Shown one piece after another: positions 53,145 to 64,000 of a stretch of 64,000 nt of DNA; the first letter of the stretch is position 1; the number at the start of each line of letters is the position of its first letter. This DNA is from Nemertoderma westbladi (Eukaryota > Xenacoelomorpha > Nemertodermatida > Nemertodermatidae), in NCBI GenBank assembly GCA_032718475.1, contig JAUCBJ010000145.1:1-64000 (forward strand), written 5' to 3'. A program made the position numbers and the translations under genes. The notes below the pieces were generated by a model that saw nothing but the letters and a program-made list of their open reading frames with translations, had not been told where the DNA came from and did no database searches.

Positions 53145-54283
53145 CAGTCTTGTTCACAATTAAAATCCATTCTTCAATCTGCATCAATCCGAATCAATCT
53201 ACTCTCGTAGAAAAATAATAGTTAGATTGATGAAATTGAACCTACGTTCAACTTCTTCAATCCAGACTTTCTGTCTAGATTGATCAGATTTAACAGATTG
53301 AAAATGTAGAGCCGAAGTATCCCTCTGTGCAGAGATGCCATGGGTTAGTATAGGGCAGTGTAGGGCAGGGGAATAAAGAGCAGGGCGGCTAGGCGGGTAG
53401 ACTAAGCTCAAAGAGCATGGCGGCTGCATCAAACAACTATAGGCCAGGCTACTAATGGGATCCCGCAAAGCCTTAGATTGATTGACAGGCACTGTAACAA
53501 TACAGTTGGTGTGTGTGTGGTGTTCTACTGAATTGCGGTAGGGTACTGTAGAATACTGTAGTTAAATTCCTCGTTTCCAGTTGCAGTCTATACAATGTAC
53601 TGTAGATTATTTTACTTGGCTAACCGCACTATTCCCTGCATTAAATATTACAATAAACGAATAAACCCCTGGAAAAATGCTTGGTAGAATGTATCGTTCT
53701 GTATAAATATTTTTTCAATAAATAATTGTTTATAATTAAATATATTTATGTTAATTATTATTCAATTATTTAATTTAAATATACAAATAAAAGCATGCAA
53801 ATAACACAACAAGGAATGAATAAATATAATCATAATCATTAGATCATTATAATGCAATCTCTTATATACAATATTTAATGTGCTGCATGTCCCTTAGATA
53901 GTTTATGTTTAGAAAAACCGTTCGTTATCGCTTTAGCCGCTTTAGATATTTTAAACGTTTTTATTTTTAAATAGTACATTTATTTGCTATACCATGTTAA
54001 ATGTAATCAGTTAGTAAACATTTAATTTGTAATATACTGTAAATAATGCTTACTAAAATACATTTACTTTATTGGCTTGCAAGTGCCCCATAATTTATCT
54101 GATCCCTGCATTAATCTACTCATTCAAATCAACAAACAGCTTTACTTTGTGGAGCCAACCACGACCGTCTGTCAATCACTCAGTAGGCTAGAAACTTGCG
54201 GTGCCATGAAAGAGTTTTACAGATTGAGGAAATTGAACAGATTGAACAGATTGAAGAATGGACTTTAATTGAGAACACAACTG
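53145..54283. mobile_element. Tc1/mariner-type non-autonomous element, TA duplication
   Basis: The ends CAGTCTTGTTCACAATTAAA and, inverted, CAGTTGTGTTCTCAATTAAA match with the similarity continuing about 45 bp (TCCATTCTTCAATCTG). TA flanks both sides (53143-53144, 54284-54285), and the surrounding array reads GGCATTCTAACATACCC when the element is removed. CAGT ends plus a TA duplication are typical of the Tc1/mariner superfamily. The 1.1-kb interior has no transposase. Confidence 0.88.
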
Positions 54284-54285
54284 TA

Positions 54286-54473
54286 ACATACCCAAACGCC
54301 ACCCAAACGACATTCTACCTTACCCAAACGCCACCCAAACGTCATTCTAACATACCCAAACGCCACACAAACGCCATTCTAACAAACCCAAACGCCACCC
54401 AAACGGAATTCTACCTTACCCAAACGACATACCCAAACGGCATTCTAACATACTCAAAATCCATTCAAACGGC
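54286..54473. repeat. ACCCAAACG minisatellite, middle segment
   Basis: The same units as 52328-53144 resume immediately after the Tc1/mariner-type element and stop at the next insertion. Confidence 0.92.
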
Positions 54474-54475
54474 AT

Positions 54476-56579
54476 CCCTGCAAACAATGTATGGTTAAAA
54501 AGCTGTTATTAAAATGTTATTTAATGACATAGATAACATTATTTCAAATTGTTAGATTAATGATAAAAAAACTGTAAATTGGCCAAGAAATATGACGTTA
54601 TATACTAACGTTATTATTTCGTTTTTAATAACATTAAAATAACAAAGCCAGGATGGTTACATATATCATTACTTTTATGTTATTCCTTATCATTATTATT
54701 GTATTTTTATTGACATTAAAATAACAACGGCATAATGTTTATTTAGATCGTTACTTTTATGTTATTTCTTAACATAAAAATATTGTTTGCTAAAAACGTA
54801 ACATTATACGTGCATTTAAGCCCTTCTAATTGGTTTTATGGTTGGTTCGCTTGCTCAAACTAATAATCCCCCTCCATTGCCGTTCTTTATATCGTTCTTT
54901 ATAATTGCCAAAACCTTTATTGAATAATTAATTAATAATTTCCCTACGCATGTTGATATGGTAGTGGCAGGCTACAATCTCTAACACAGTTTGATTGAAT
55001 ACAATTTTGTTGTAGGAAATTGTATGCAAATTAATAACAATTAAAACGTTTAACATGAATTGAATTTTTTGTATAATGACCAGTCAGGATCAAATAATGA
55101 AATAAACAGCAAAATCAAAGTAAAATATCACAGAATAAGTAAAACAAATATATGGCTGTATGGCCCATTACGTAAATGGTTTTGATATTTCGGTTAAATT
55201 TAATCACAGACTTAAAAAGAATATGTTTATGACGTAATAATAAGTGACAACAACGTAATGAATTGCATTGAGTTAATATTATTCACTAGATTTATAGATC
55301 TGATTTGTAGTCTATATAAAATAATGTACAAATAGTGGGTTTAATAAATAATACCTCACAACAATGTTAAATTATTAAAAGGAGCAGTTTACAGTTGGCT
55401 ACAGAGGCACATTATTATATCATACGGGTAAATAAAAAAAACAGGTTACAGATTTATTTCTATGAGAGTAATCAGTACTTATTTGAATCGATATCTCCCT
55501 GGAGAGGGATGATTTTGATTGCATCGCAAATCCACCCTATCTGAACATTATAGCTGAGTGAGCTTCATTTATTAAACTGTAAAAATAAATCAATAGGCCT
55601 AGGCCCTACAAAAGTACAATCTAAAAACTGAAACAATAAATAGTTCGTAATAACAGTTAATGTGAAGTTTTCAAATCGAAACGAAAGTTTTGTAGTAATG
55701 TTGTCCCTGTGCCCTGCCCCTTCAACTGAAAACTGGGACCTCCCAATAATTAGAATTCCAATCTTTAGTCCTCGGCTGTTGAAATCCACCATCAGTACAG
55801 ACAAATAAGTCAATCCTCCACCTGTCAGTGCTGGTTTAAGGGGATTTCCTGGTCCTGGCAGACTTGAATTCTGTAATTGGTAGGTCTAATGCAGTAATGT
55901 GTGAATCCAGAGGGTATACTGGTATAGGCGAACTCGCATTCAGGTAGATATGTTTAATTTATGAGTTCAGGTTAAATAAATCACAAAACCAAAACTATAA
56001 AACCAAAAATATAAGCTACTGTACAGTGCAGTAGGCCTGCAGTAACTACACTACAGCACTACTGTAATATAGATATAGGCCTTGCAGTACAGCAGTATAA
56101 CAATACATATACACAATAAACATTGAATACAGGCATGCCAGAATGAGTATTGTACAACATACCATACTGTATACCATTTACATGTGGAAAATTCCTCCAT
56201 TACCGCGAATTTTAAAATTAGCCAATCATCAATCTCAGATTAGATAATAGAAGTGACAGCGTCTATCGCATAATGTTTATTTTATGTGACAAAATAACAT
56301 TGTTCTGATATGTAACAAACCATGTTCTTAAAATGTTAGAACTAAACACTTATAAAACATTTTTGACTAATGTTTATGTTCTCACATTAAAATTACGTTT
56401 TTTTAACATCAACAGTTATCATTTATTTAATGTCTGACAAAGACATTATAGAGTAATGTTAAAATAACATATATTGAACATCTAAATATTCTATCAAACA
56501 AGGGAATAACATTTATCAACATTTATAACAAATTAATGATGTTTTTCTGACATTCCTTGAAAGTAAATTGTTTGCAGGG
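54476..56579. mobile_element. 2.1-kb element with CCCTGCAAACAAT ends inserted in the minisatellite
   Basis: CCCTGCAAACAAT at 54476 is mirrored by ATTGTTTGCAGGG ending at 56579. AT flanks both sides (54474-54475, 56580-56581), and removal restores the array phrase GGCATTCTACC. Subterminal regions carry many dispersed ATAACATTA/TTAAAATAACA phrases in both orientations. The interior includes a diverged piece of the 34.4-kb foldback (55375-55560) and CAGTA-rich sequence at about 56010-56110. No transposase ORF was recognised; the superfamily is unclear. Confidence 0.85.
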
Positions 56580-56581
56580 AT

Positions 56582-56690
56582 TCTACCTTACCCAAACGCC
56601 ACTCAAACGGCATTCTAACATACCCAAACGCCACTCAAACGGCATTCTACCTTACCCAAACTCCACTCAAAGTCTAACATACCCCCACAC
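56582..56690. repeat. ACCCAAACG minisatellite, last segment
   Basis: The array resumes after the 2.1-kb element and fades at CATACCCCCACACG. Confidence 0.9.
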
Positions 56691-57216
56691 GCCAAAAGTT
56701 TTTGCCTTTTCCAAAGCAATACCTAAACGTTATAACGTTTATTGTTTTGGTTAGAAAAGCCGGCCCACTCAGCCACTTACTGATGTAACCTGATCCTTCA
56801 CTTTAATTATAAGAATCGGTAATAGGCTTGTCGGCAGTCGGTGTAACGTTTACAACCGCAATTGTGTTAACATTTCAGTGGCCGACAGTTTACAGTCGGA
56901 CAGTAAGCTATTCTACATACCGGTAGTCTGGTAGTGGTACTGTTTTTGGTAGGCAGGTAGGTACAGAGGTACCGGTACTGGTTAATTTCACCGTTTATCA
57001 ACTGACTCACTGATTTAGGGTGATAGGGAGTACCGGTACCCTAATTGGCCAGGCTGCATATACAACCATCCGGCCATCTCCCCACATTCCCATCCACCCA
57101 CGACCCACCTTCAGACCTTATCACAGTATCATCTTCCCACACAGCCACATGCGCCGCCCATCCACTGATCCAGGGCATCCAGCCACATTCCCATAAGTTC
57201 ATCCACCCACTTTCCC
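56691..57216. other. spacer with ACCGGT palindromes
   Basis: One CGTTTATTGTTTTGGTTAG motif lies at 56736-56754. TACCGGTA-type palindromes cluster at 56920-57040. No gene. Confidence 0.4.
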
Positions 57217-57867
57217 GGGTAACAGACCGAACGTAATCAGGATCGAATGTAACATAGTTTTTATGAATCGAGCGTAACCTCAATTTGTTACATTGGATCC
57301 TATAACTATGTTACCGGTACATTCGATCTACAAATGACTAAGCTCGAATGTAACATACATTTATCTGTTTATTTCAGTTTTGTTTTGATTTCAGTAGTTA
57401 ACCTATGAAATGCTTCGTTTATTTACAGGAAGAATGAGTTTGGTGTTGGTGAGTACAAAACAAAGCACAAAGACCCAATTAAGTAACCTGCATAATCTTT
57501 TAACATGTGTTAACTTCCGTTTATTGTTTTGGTCCCCCCAACACGCTTCTGTAACCTGCTCCTTTCAGCCTTTGCATAAAAGTAACCTGTATATCTTGTA
57601 CAGTAACATATTTTAACTTTCGTTTATTGTTTTGGTTCCCCCAACACGCCTCTGTCTATCTGTAACCTGCTCCTTTAAATCTGTAAATGGCAATGTTACT
57701 TTCGGGCGTAGTCTGTTAGTACGGTACAGTAGTAATTTGTAGATCAAATGTAACATAGTTAATGTTATATCTATAGGATCCAATGTAACATAATTGCGGT
57801 TACGTTCGAGGTTCGATACATAATAACTATGTTACATTCGATCCTGATTACGTTCGGTCATGTATCC
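57217..57867. mobile_element. second copy of the 27.3-kb foldback element
   Basis: It starts GGGTAACAGACCGAACGTAA and ends TTACGTTCGGTCATGTATCCC, with the same inverted arms and the same two internal CGTTTATTGTTTTGGT phrases as 27308-27924. Small indels (for example GTTACCGGTACATTCG near 57311 and CTGTCTATCTGTAACC near 57650) distinguish the copies. No clean target duplication is visible here. Confidence 0.9.
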
Positions 57868-59150
57868 CACATCCCGCCCGACCCACCCGCCCACCTTACT
57901 AACTGTCCGACTGACTGCTCAATAGATCACCCCCCCCCCCCCCCCAAAAAAAAAAAATAATAATAAAGGACTTCGCTCTGCACGGGCTGACGGGAAAGTG
58001 CGAAAGTTCCCTATGATATTGAATGGGCCAAATTCCTTTCCATTTTCGCTGGGAAATGGAACCCTGTGAAACTTCACATGTGCTGGGCAGGCGCATTTAC
58101 ATACACTGATTACAAATACTGTACCGGTACGTCCGTGTTTTATCCTGAGTCACCATTTTGGTTTTATTGGCGTTATAAAACTCGAAACATACTGTATTCG
58201 TTTCGTACCTTGTTAATATACTGATATAAGTAGTATAAACTACCGGTAATAGTATAAACCACAGCGACAATACTACTGTACTAAGGCGGAACTAGTGTCA
58301 GATCAGATGAGGACAGATGTTTTAGCCGTCCTACTTTAAAACGACTTTTAGTCGGAAAAAAAATACCCACCCCATATTTTTTATTCAATTTTTTTTAATC
58401 ATGCAACAGTTCAGTATCAGTACAGTGGGTGACAGACCGAACGTAATGCTGCCCTGTGTGAATGGTACTGTCAGACTGAGGCACTGAGCTGATCTATGTA
58501 GCAATACTTCAATAAAAGTACATGTTACTGGCTGACTGGTACGGGCAGACGCGTATGACTACGAATAACATTTAATTATAAGGCTACACTGAGTACCAAT
58601 ACTGATTTACAAAACAATAGGAGATAGCACTGATAGGGTTAACCCTACACACCTAGTCACTCATCACTGTTCACTGACACAAATGAAATCAATCAATTCA
58701 GTAGGGGAGGTTGTATAACAGTATAAAATGAATACTAATACTACCGGTAAGAGAAAAACTAGATAATGTTGATTATAGTGCCTTAAAAATTCAACTACTA
58801 CTACTGACTACTGTCAGACTGTAGATCGTGTACATACTGCAGTACTGACATAGATTTACTTTGAATGATTTACTTAGTGTGCGCGTTTTTTCGGTGCAAG
58901 ACTGCAAGCGCGGACGCGGTATATTGAATTAACCAACATTCTGCGTGTCTCACATTGATTTATTAAGCTAAGACTAACTAACTTCAGAACTTTTGTTTGT
59001 GGGATTCTGGCAAATACATTTAGGCCTACCTGCAGACCTGTCTGCCTTTGATAATAATTTGAAGCTATTAATATAATATCAATAATTGATATACCGGTAC
59101 TTAATAAGCAGAACCTATTATTAATTGGGAAGTTTGGTGGTTGATTAGTG
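57868..59150. other. upstream region of cullin-1
   Basis: It contains a poly-C run (57929-57945) and an isolated end of the foldback family (GGGTGACAGACCGAACGTAAT, 58426-58446). A modestly GC-rich stretch at 58880-58925 could be near the transcription start, but no promoter element is diagnostic. Confidence 0.4.
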
Positions 59151-59992
59151 ATGACTTCTCAACATCCTCATGGCATTCGTCAGTATGAAGTTGAACAAAT
59201 ATGGGGCGATCTTAAAACCGGTATCGACCATATATACCAAAAAGAAAATATGCTCCCAGCGAGGTACATGGAGTTGTACACCCATGTATATAACTATTGC
59301 ACCACTGTTACCTGCATAACTGGTAAATCGGGGGAAGATTCTGGCAAAGGTAGCAGGAGTTCAAGAAAAGGCCATCATCGCGGACATGTAAGTTTGCCGA
59401 CCACGTCTGGTGTATCAGCTGGCGGGGGTGCTCAATTTGTAGGGCTGGAGTTGTATAAGAAACTACGTGATTACCTAAAAACCTACATCAATAAGCTGCG
59501 TAATAGAGCACCGGTTACTCTAGCTGAATATGGTATACTTCAGTTTTATACAGAAACGTGGGAGGATTTCCGGTTCTCCTCAAAGGTTCTGAATGGGATC
59601 TGTCAGTATTTGAATCGTCACTGGGTCAAACGAGAATGCGATGAAGGGCGCAAAGGAATCTATGAAATATACAACCTTGCTTTGGTTACTTGGCGGGAGG
59701 TGCTCTTTAAACCACTGAATGCATCCGTAACCAAGTCTATTTTGCAGCTGATAGAACGGGAACGTCGTTCAGAGGCAGTCAATACCCGTCTCATACAGGG
59801 TGTTATTGAATCTTACGTTGAATTAGGGCTCAATGAGGATGATCCCTCCGCAAAGGGCCCAACACTTTCTGTTTATAAGGAGGCCTTTGAGAACGACTTC
59901 CTCATGGAGACGGAGACATACTACCGTATCGAAAGCTCAAACTTTCTTAAAATCAACTCAGTCACGGAATACATGAAGAAAGCGAAACAGAG
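59151..59992 (+). CDS. cul1: cullin-1, first coding exon (N-terminal 280 residues)
   Basis: The ATG at 59151 begins [20 protein letters not shown]; the frame is open to a donor CAGAG|GTTAAT at 59992/59993, splitting an Arg codon. The alignment to animal CUL1 is continuous: [113 protein letters not shown] and [11 protein letters not shown]. This is the N-terminal cullin-repeat region that binds SKP1-F-box modules of SCF ubiquitin ligases. The cullin-homology domain that binds RBX1 and NEDD8 would lie in exons beyond 64000. A Ser/Gly/His/Arg linker after TTVTC differs from vertebrates. Confidence is high for cullin-1 against other cullins because of the [14 protein letters not shown] and [10 protein letters not shown] motifs. 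Confidence 0.95.
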
Positions 59993-60110
59993 GTTAATAT
60001 TTTACTCAGTTTAATACATACATATATATATATACATACATACATCTATACACTTCAGTAAATATTTACCGCCGCCAGATTTTTCCAAAAACCAATAACT
60101 GCTTTTTGCC

Positions 60111-62828
60111 AGTGAACTATTATTAGCGATTGAACCCATGACCTACTAGTAACGATTGAACCCATGTTCTATTTTTAGCGATTGAACCCATGTTCTATTA
60201 TTATCGATTGAACCCATGTTCTATTTTTAGCGATTGAACCCATGTTCTATTATTAGCGATTGAACCCATGAACTATTATTAGCGATTGAACCCATGTTCT
60301 ATTATTAGCGATTGAACCCATGTTCTATTATTAGCGATTGAACCCATGTTCTATTATTAGCGATTGAACACATGTTCTATTAATAGCGATTGAACCCATG
60401 TTCTATTATTAACGATTGAACCCATGTTCTATTATTATCGATTGAACCCATGTTCTATTATTAGCGATTGAACTCATGTTCTTTTATTAGCGATTGAACT
60501 CATGTTCTATTATTAGCGATTGAACCCATGTTCTATTATTAGCGAGTGAACCCATGGTCTATTATTAGCGATTGAACCCATGAACTATTATTAGCGATTG
60601 AACCCATGTTCTATTATTATCGATTGAACCCATGTTCTATTATTAGCGATTAAACCCATGTTCTATTATTAGCGATTGAACTCATGTTCTTTTATTAGCG
60701 ATTGAACTCATGTTCTATTATTAGCGATTGAACCCATGTTCTATTATTAACGATTGAACCCATGTTCTATTATTATCGATTGAACCCATGTTCTATTATT
60801 AGCGATTGAACTCATGTTCTATTATTAGCGATTGAACCCATGTTCTATTATTAGCGATTGATCCCATGTTCTATTATTAGCGATTGAACACATGTTCTAT
60901 TATTAGCGATTGAACCCATGAACTATTATTAGCGATTGAACCCATGTTCTATTATTAGCGATTGAACCCATGAACTATTATTAGCGATTGAACCCATGTT
61001 CTATTATTAGCGATTGAACACATGTTCTATTATTAGCGATTGAACCCATGAACTATTATTAGCAATTGAACCCATGTTCTATTATTAGCGATTGAACCCA
61101 TGTTCTATTATTAGCGATTGATCCCATGTTCTATTATTAACGATTGAACCCATGTTCTATTATTAGCGATTGAACCCATGTTCTATTATTAGCGATTGAA
61201 CCCATGTTCTATTATTAGCGATTGAACCCATGTTCTATTATTAGCGATTGAACCCATGTTCTATTATTAGCGATTGAACACATGTTCTATTATTAGCGAT
61301 TGAACCCATGAACTATTATTAGCAATTGAACCCATGTTCTATTATTAGCGATTGAACCCATGTTCTATTATTAGCGATTGATCCCATGTTCTATTATTAA
61401 CGATTGAACCCATGTTCTATTATTAGCGATTGAACCCATGTTCTATTATTAGCGATTGAACCCATGTTCTATTATTAGCGATTGAACCCATGTTCTATTA
61501 TTAGCGATTGAACCCATGTTCTATTATTAACGATTGAACCCATGTTCTATTATTATCGATTGAACCCATGTTCTATCATTAGCGATTGAACTCATGTTCT
61601 TTTATTAGCGATTGAACTCATGAACTATTATTAGCGATTGAACCCATGTTCTATTATTATCGATTGAACCCATGTTCTATTATTAGCGATTAAACCCATG
61701 TTCTATTATTAGCGATTGAACCCATGCACTATTATTAGTGATTGAACCCATGATCTATTATTAGCGATTGAACCCATGAACTATTATTAGCGATTGAACC
61801 CATGACCTACTAGTAACGATTGAACCCATGTTCTATTTTTAGCGATTGAACCCATGTTCTATTATTAGCGATTGAACCCATGAACTATTATTAGCGATTG
61901 AACCCATGTTCTATTATTAGCGATTGATCCCATGTTCTATTATTTGCGATTGAACACATGTTCTATTATTAGCGATTGAACCCATGTTCTATTATTAGCG
62001 ATTGAACCCATGTTCTATTATTCGCAATCGATCCCATGTTCTATTATTAGCGATTGAACACATGTTCTATTATTAGCGATTGAACCCATGTTATATTATT
62101 AGCGATTGATCCCATGTTCTATTATTAGCGATTGAACCCATGTTCTATTATTAGCGATTGAACCCATGTTCTATTATTATCGATTGAACCCATGTTATAT
62201 TATTAGCGATTGAACCCATGTTCTATTATTAGCGATTGATCCCATGTTCTATTATTAGCGATTGAACCCATGAACTATTATTAGCGATTGAACCCATGAA
62301 CTATTATTAGCGATTGAACACATGTTCTATTATTAGCGATTGAACCCATGTTCTATTATTATCGATTGAACCCATGTTCTATTATTATCGATTGAACCCA
62401 TGTTCTATTATTAGCGATTGAACCCATGTTCTATTATTAGCAATTGAACCCATGTTCTATTATTAGCGATTGAACCCATTTTCTATTATTAGCGATTGAA
62501 CCCATGTTATATTATTAGCGATTGAACCCATGTTCTATTATTAGCGATTGAACCCATGATCTATTATTAGCGATTGAACCCATGTTCTATTATTAGCGAT
62601 TGAACCCATGTTCTATTATTAGCGATTGAACCCATGAACTATTATTAGCGATTGAACCCATGTTCTATTATTAGCGATTGAACCCATGAACTATTATTAG
62701 CGATTCAACCCATGAACTATTATTAGCGATTGAACCCCTGTTCTATTATTAGCGATTGAACCCATGTTCTATTATTAGCGATTGAACCCATGTTCTATTA
62801 TTGGCGATTGAACCCATGAACTATTATC
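60111..62828. repeat. 26-bp minisatellite, about 104 units (2.7 kb)
   Basis: The unit contains AGCGATTGAACCCATGTTCT plus ATTATT. Variants (ATGAACT for ATGTTCT, TATCGATT, GATCCCATG, GAACACATG) recur in blocks; for example, the series near 61020-61140 is repeated at about 61270-61400. Unit length is very constant. It lies in the cullin-1 intron. Confidence 0.98.
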
Positions 62829-63177
62829 TCCGTTCCGAGGCTGAGGCTGGGTGCCGAACACACCTTGGAAAATGCATTATACCTTGTCCTGTATCCTGTT
62901 ATTATCTTACCGGTACCCTACTTGACTCATGACAATCACTCAAAGTCGGAGTGGATACCTTGCAGGTTAAAATCTAAGCAAAGACAAGACGTGGGGGACT
63001 TCTATTGGGGTAGTAAAGATATGTATGTATTATGGTGTATTCTCCGTGGCGCCCTCCGTGCCTTACAGGTAACAGCCAAGTGAGAAGTGCCGTCAGCTTG
63101 CCTCCAGTGTTTCATGTTCACCATAACTTTACTTTTTTTTTACATAATTAATTAATACGTATAACAGATTATCATTG
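62829..63177. other. spacer in the cullin-1 intron
   Basis: A 72-codon ORF here (62865-63083) has no recognisable domain and does not match cullin-1. It is moderately GC-rich at 62990-63075 and could be a mobile-element remnant. Confidence 0.4.
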
Positions 63178-63178
63178 G

Positions 63179-63440
63179 TATAACTTCAGGGATAATGACT
63201 GTAGAAAGGGTCTAATGCCACGGTTAACAAAAACAGTTTATATTTATATGGCCATTTCATCCTCACGGACGTCTTCACTCTTCAGTAAATAAATTAAAAT
63301 AACATTAAAACACAATAATTTATAAACTAATATATTCGGCCGTCCGTGAGGATGAAATGGCCATATAATATAAATAAAAACTGTTTTTGTTAACCGTGGC
63401 ATTAGACCCTTTCTACAGTCATTATCCCTGAAGTTATAAT
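63179..63440. mobile_element. 262-bp hairpin element
   Basis: TATAACTTCAGGGATAATGA through CATTTCATCCTCACGGACG (63179-63272) is repeated in inverse at 63338-63439 with almost no change. The loop is about 66 bp and AT-rich. Arms of about 95 bp make this a small foldback MITE. Confidence 0.9.
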
Positions 63441-64000
63441 TATGGATACGCCACGAACGGCATCATTTCGACTTCTTTCCCATTTAAATATTATAGATTA
63501 TCATTGGCGTTCAATGAAAAATGTGTGCAAAAATGTGAGTTTCCGTCTGCAATTAGCAGTAGGTATTAATTTGTCGTTTAGTAAATACAACACTTAAATT
63601 AATATCCTAAATTCTATTAGCGGTGACCGGACACCTAGTACCCCCAATCGACTTAGTGGTGCTGCTTGTAGACTAGTGTTGTGCCGGTACTGGTATTTCA
63701 GGTACAGGTACTGGAAAATTTCATCCCAACAACCGGTATATACTTGTTGCTATTTTAATGAACACGTTTATGGTACCGGTATATAGTCTCTTTTCACCTA
63801 TTTACAATATATTTGCAATTTTATAAAGATGCAACTTGTTTAAAAGTATGGGAAATTATGTTTAACACAAAATAATGGAAATTATGTTGGGAAACAACAT
63901 TATACTAAAAAAATATTTCAATATTTAATTTACTTTCGCTACCCTAAGTATACAGAAGCGTTTTCGATTTCGACTGAAAACCACACAAAAGCAATAATTA
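63441..64000. other. end of the window, intronic AT-rich DNA
   Basis: GGTACTGG/ACCGGTA variants cluster at 63685-63782. No exon was recognised. Confidence 0.4.

Larger units (their letters stand above)
59993..64000 (+). other. cul1: first coding intron of cullin-1 (runs off the window)
   Basis: It starts at GTTAAT (59993). No exon continuing the cullin sequence was found before 64000, so the intron is at least 4 kb. It contains a TA run (60021-60034), the 26-bp minisatellite, a hairpin element and AT-rich DNA. Confidence 0.7.

Noticed and set aside
62865-63083. ORF downstream of the 26-bp array as the second cullin-1 exon
   Set aside because: The peptide does not match the expected cullin sequence after the first exon and no suitable acceptor and phase were found.

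Overview
The window is nuclear DNA from an intron-bearing, repeat-rich animal. It shows GT-AG introns, BEL/Pao, Penelope-like and LINE retroelements, a tRNA-headed SINE, many short inverted-repeat DNA transposons and two kilobase-scale minisatellites. Intergenic DNA is AT-rich and dotted with the palindromes AGGCCT and ACCGGT. Spire and cullin-1 genes place it in Metazoa. A marine invertebrate is plausible, but I cannot resolve the phylum from sequence alone.

Region by region. 1-1.06 kb: a 315-bp tandem repeat with a CTCF-like core, decaying into a poly-G run. 1.06-3.09 kb: copy A of a 2-kb repeat whose copy B lies at 15.8-17.8 kb. 3.1-9.97 kb: a decayed, 3'-truncated BEL/Pao retrotransposon on the minus strand. 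10-19 kb: minisatellites and several MITEs with identifiable termini. 19.17-26.5 kb: four spliced minus-strand exons of a large disordered protein I do not recognise; its introns hold a Penelope-like fragment and a decayed LINE. 27.3-34.9 kb: foldback elements (one a 0.95-kb palindrome), a hammerhead-ribozyme-like motif and a small hypothetical exon. 35.0-35.5 kb: a GC-rich 152-codon ORF. 37.1-41.6 kb: a 29-bp minisatellite of about 155 units. 41.76-42.07 kb: a LINE 3' end. 42.7-45.1 kb: an uninterrupted Spire coding sequence (minus). 45.9-47.0 kb: a truncated LINE reverse transcriptase. 47.55-48.68 kb: a 1.1-kb foldback. 48.76-49.0 kb: a SINE. 49.5-51.6 kb: a decayed LINE split by a MITE. 52.3-56.7 kb: a minisatellite interrupted by two DNA transposons. 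57.2-57.9 kb: a second copy of the 27.3-kb foldback. 59.15 kb to the end: the first coding exon of cullin-1 and the start of its intron, which carries a 2.7-kb, 26-bp minisatellite.

Functionally, only three or four host genes are visible: Spire (actin nucleation), cullin-1 (SCF ubiquitin-ligase scaffold), the large disordered protein, and one or two small hypothetical ORFs. Nothing suggests they form a pathway together. Most of the information here concerns mobile DNA: several insertions can be dated relative to one another because they interrupt arrays or reading frames and left exact target duplications.
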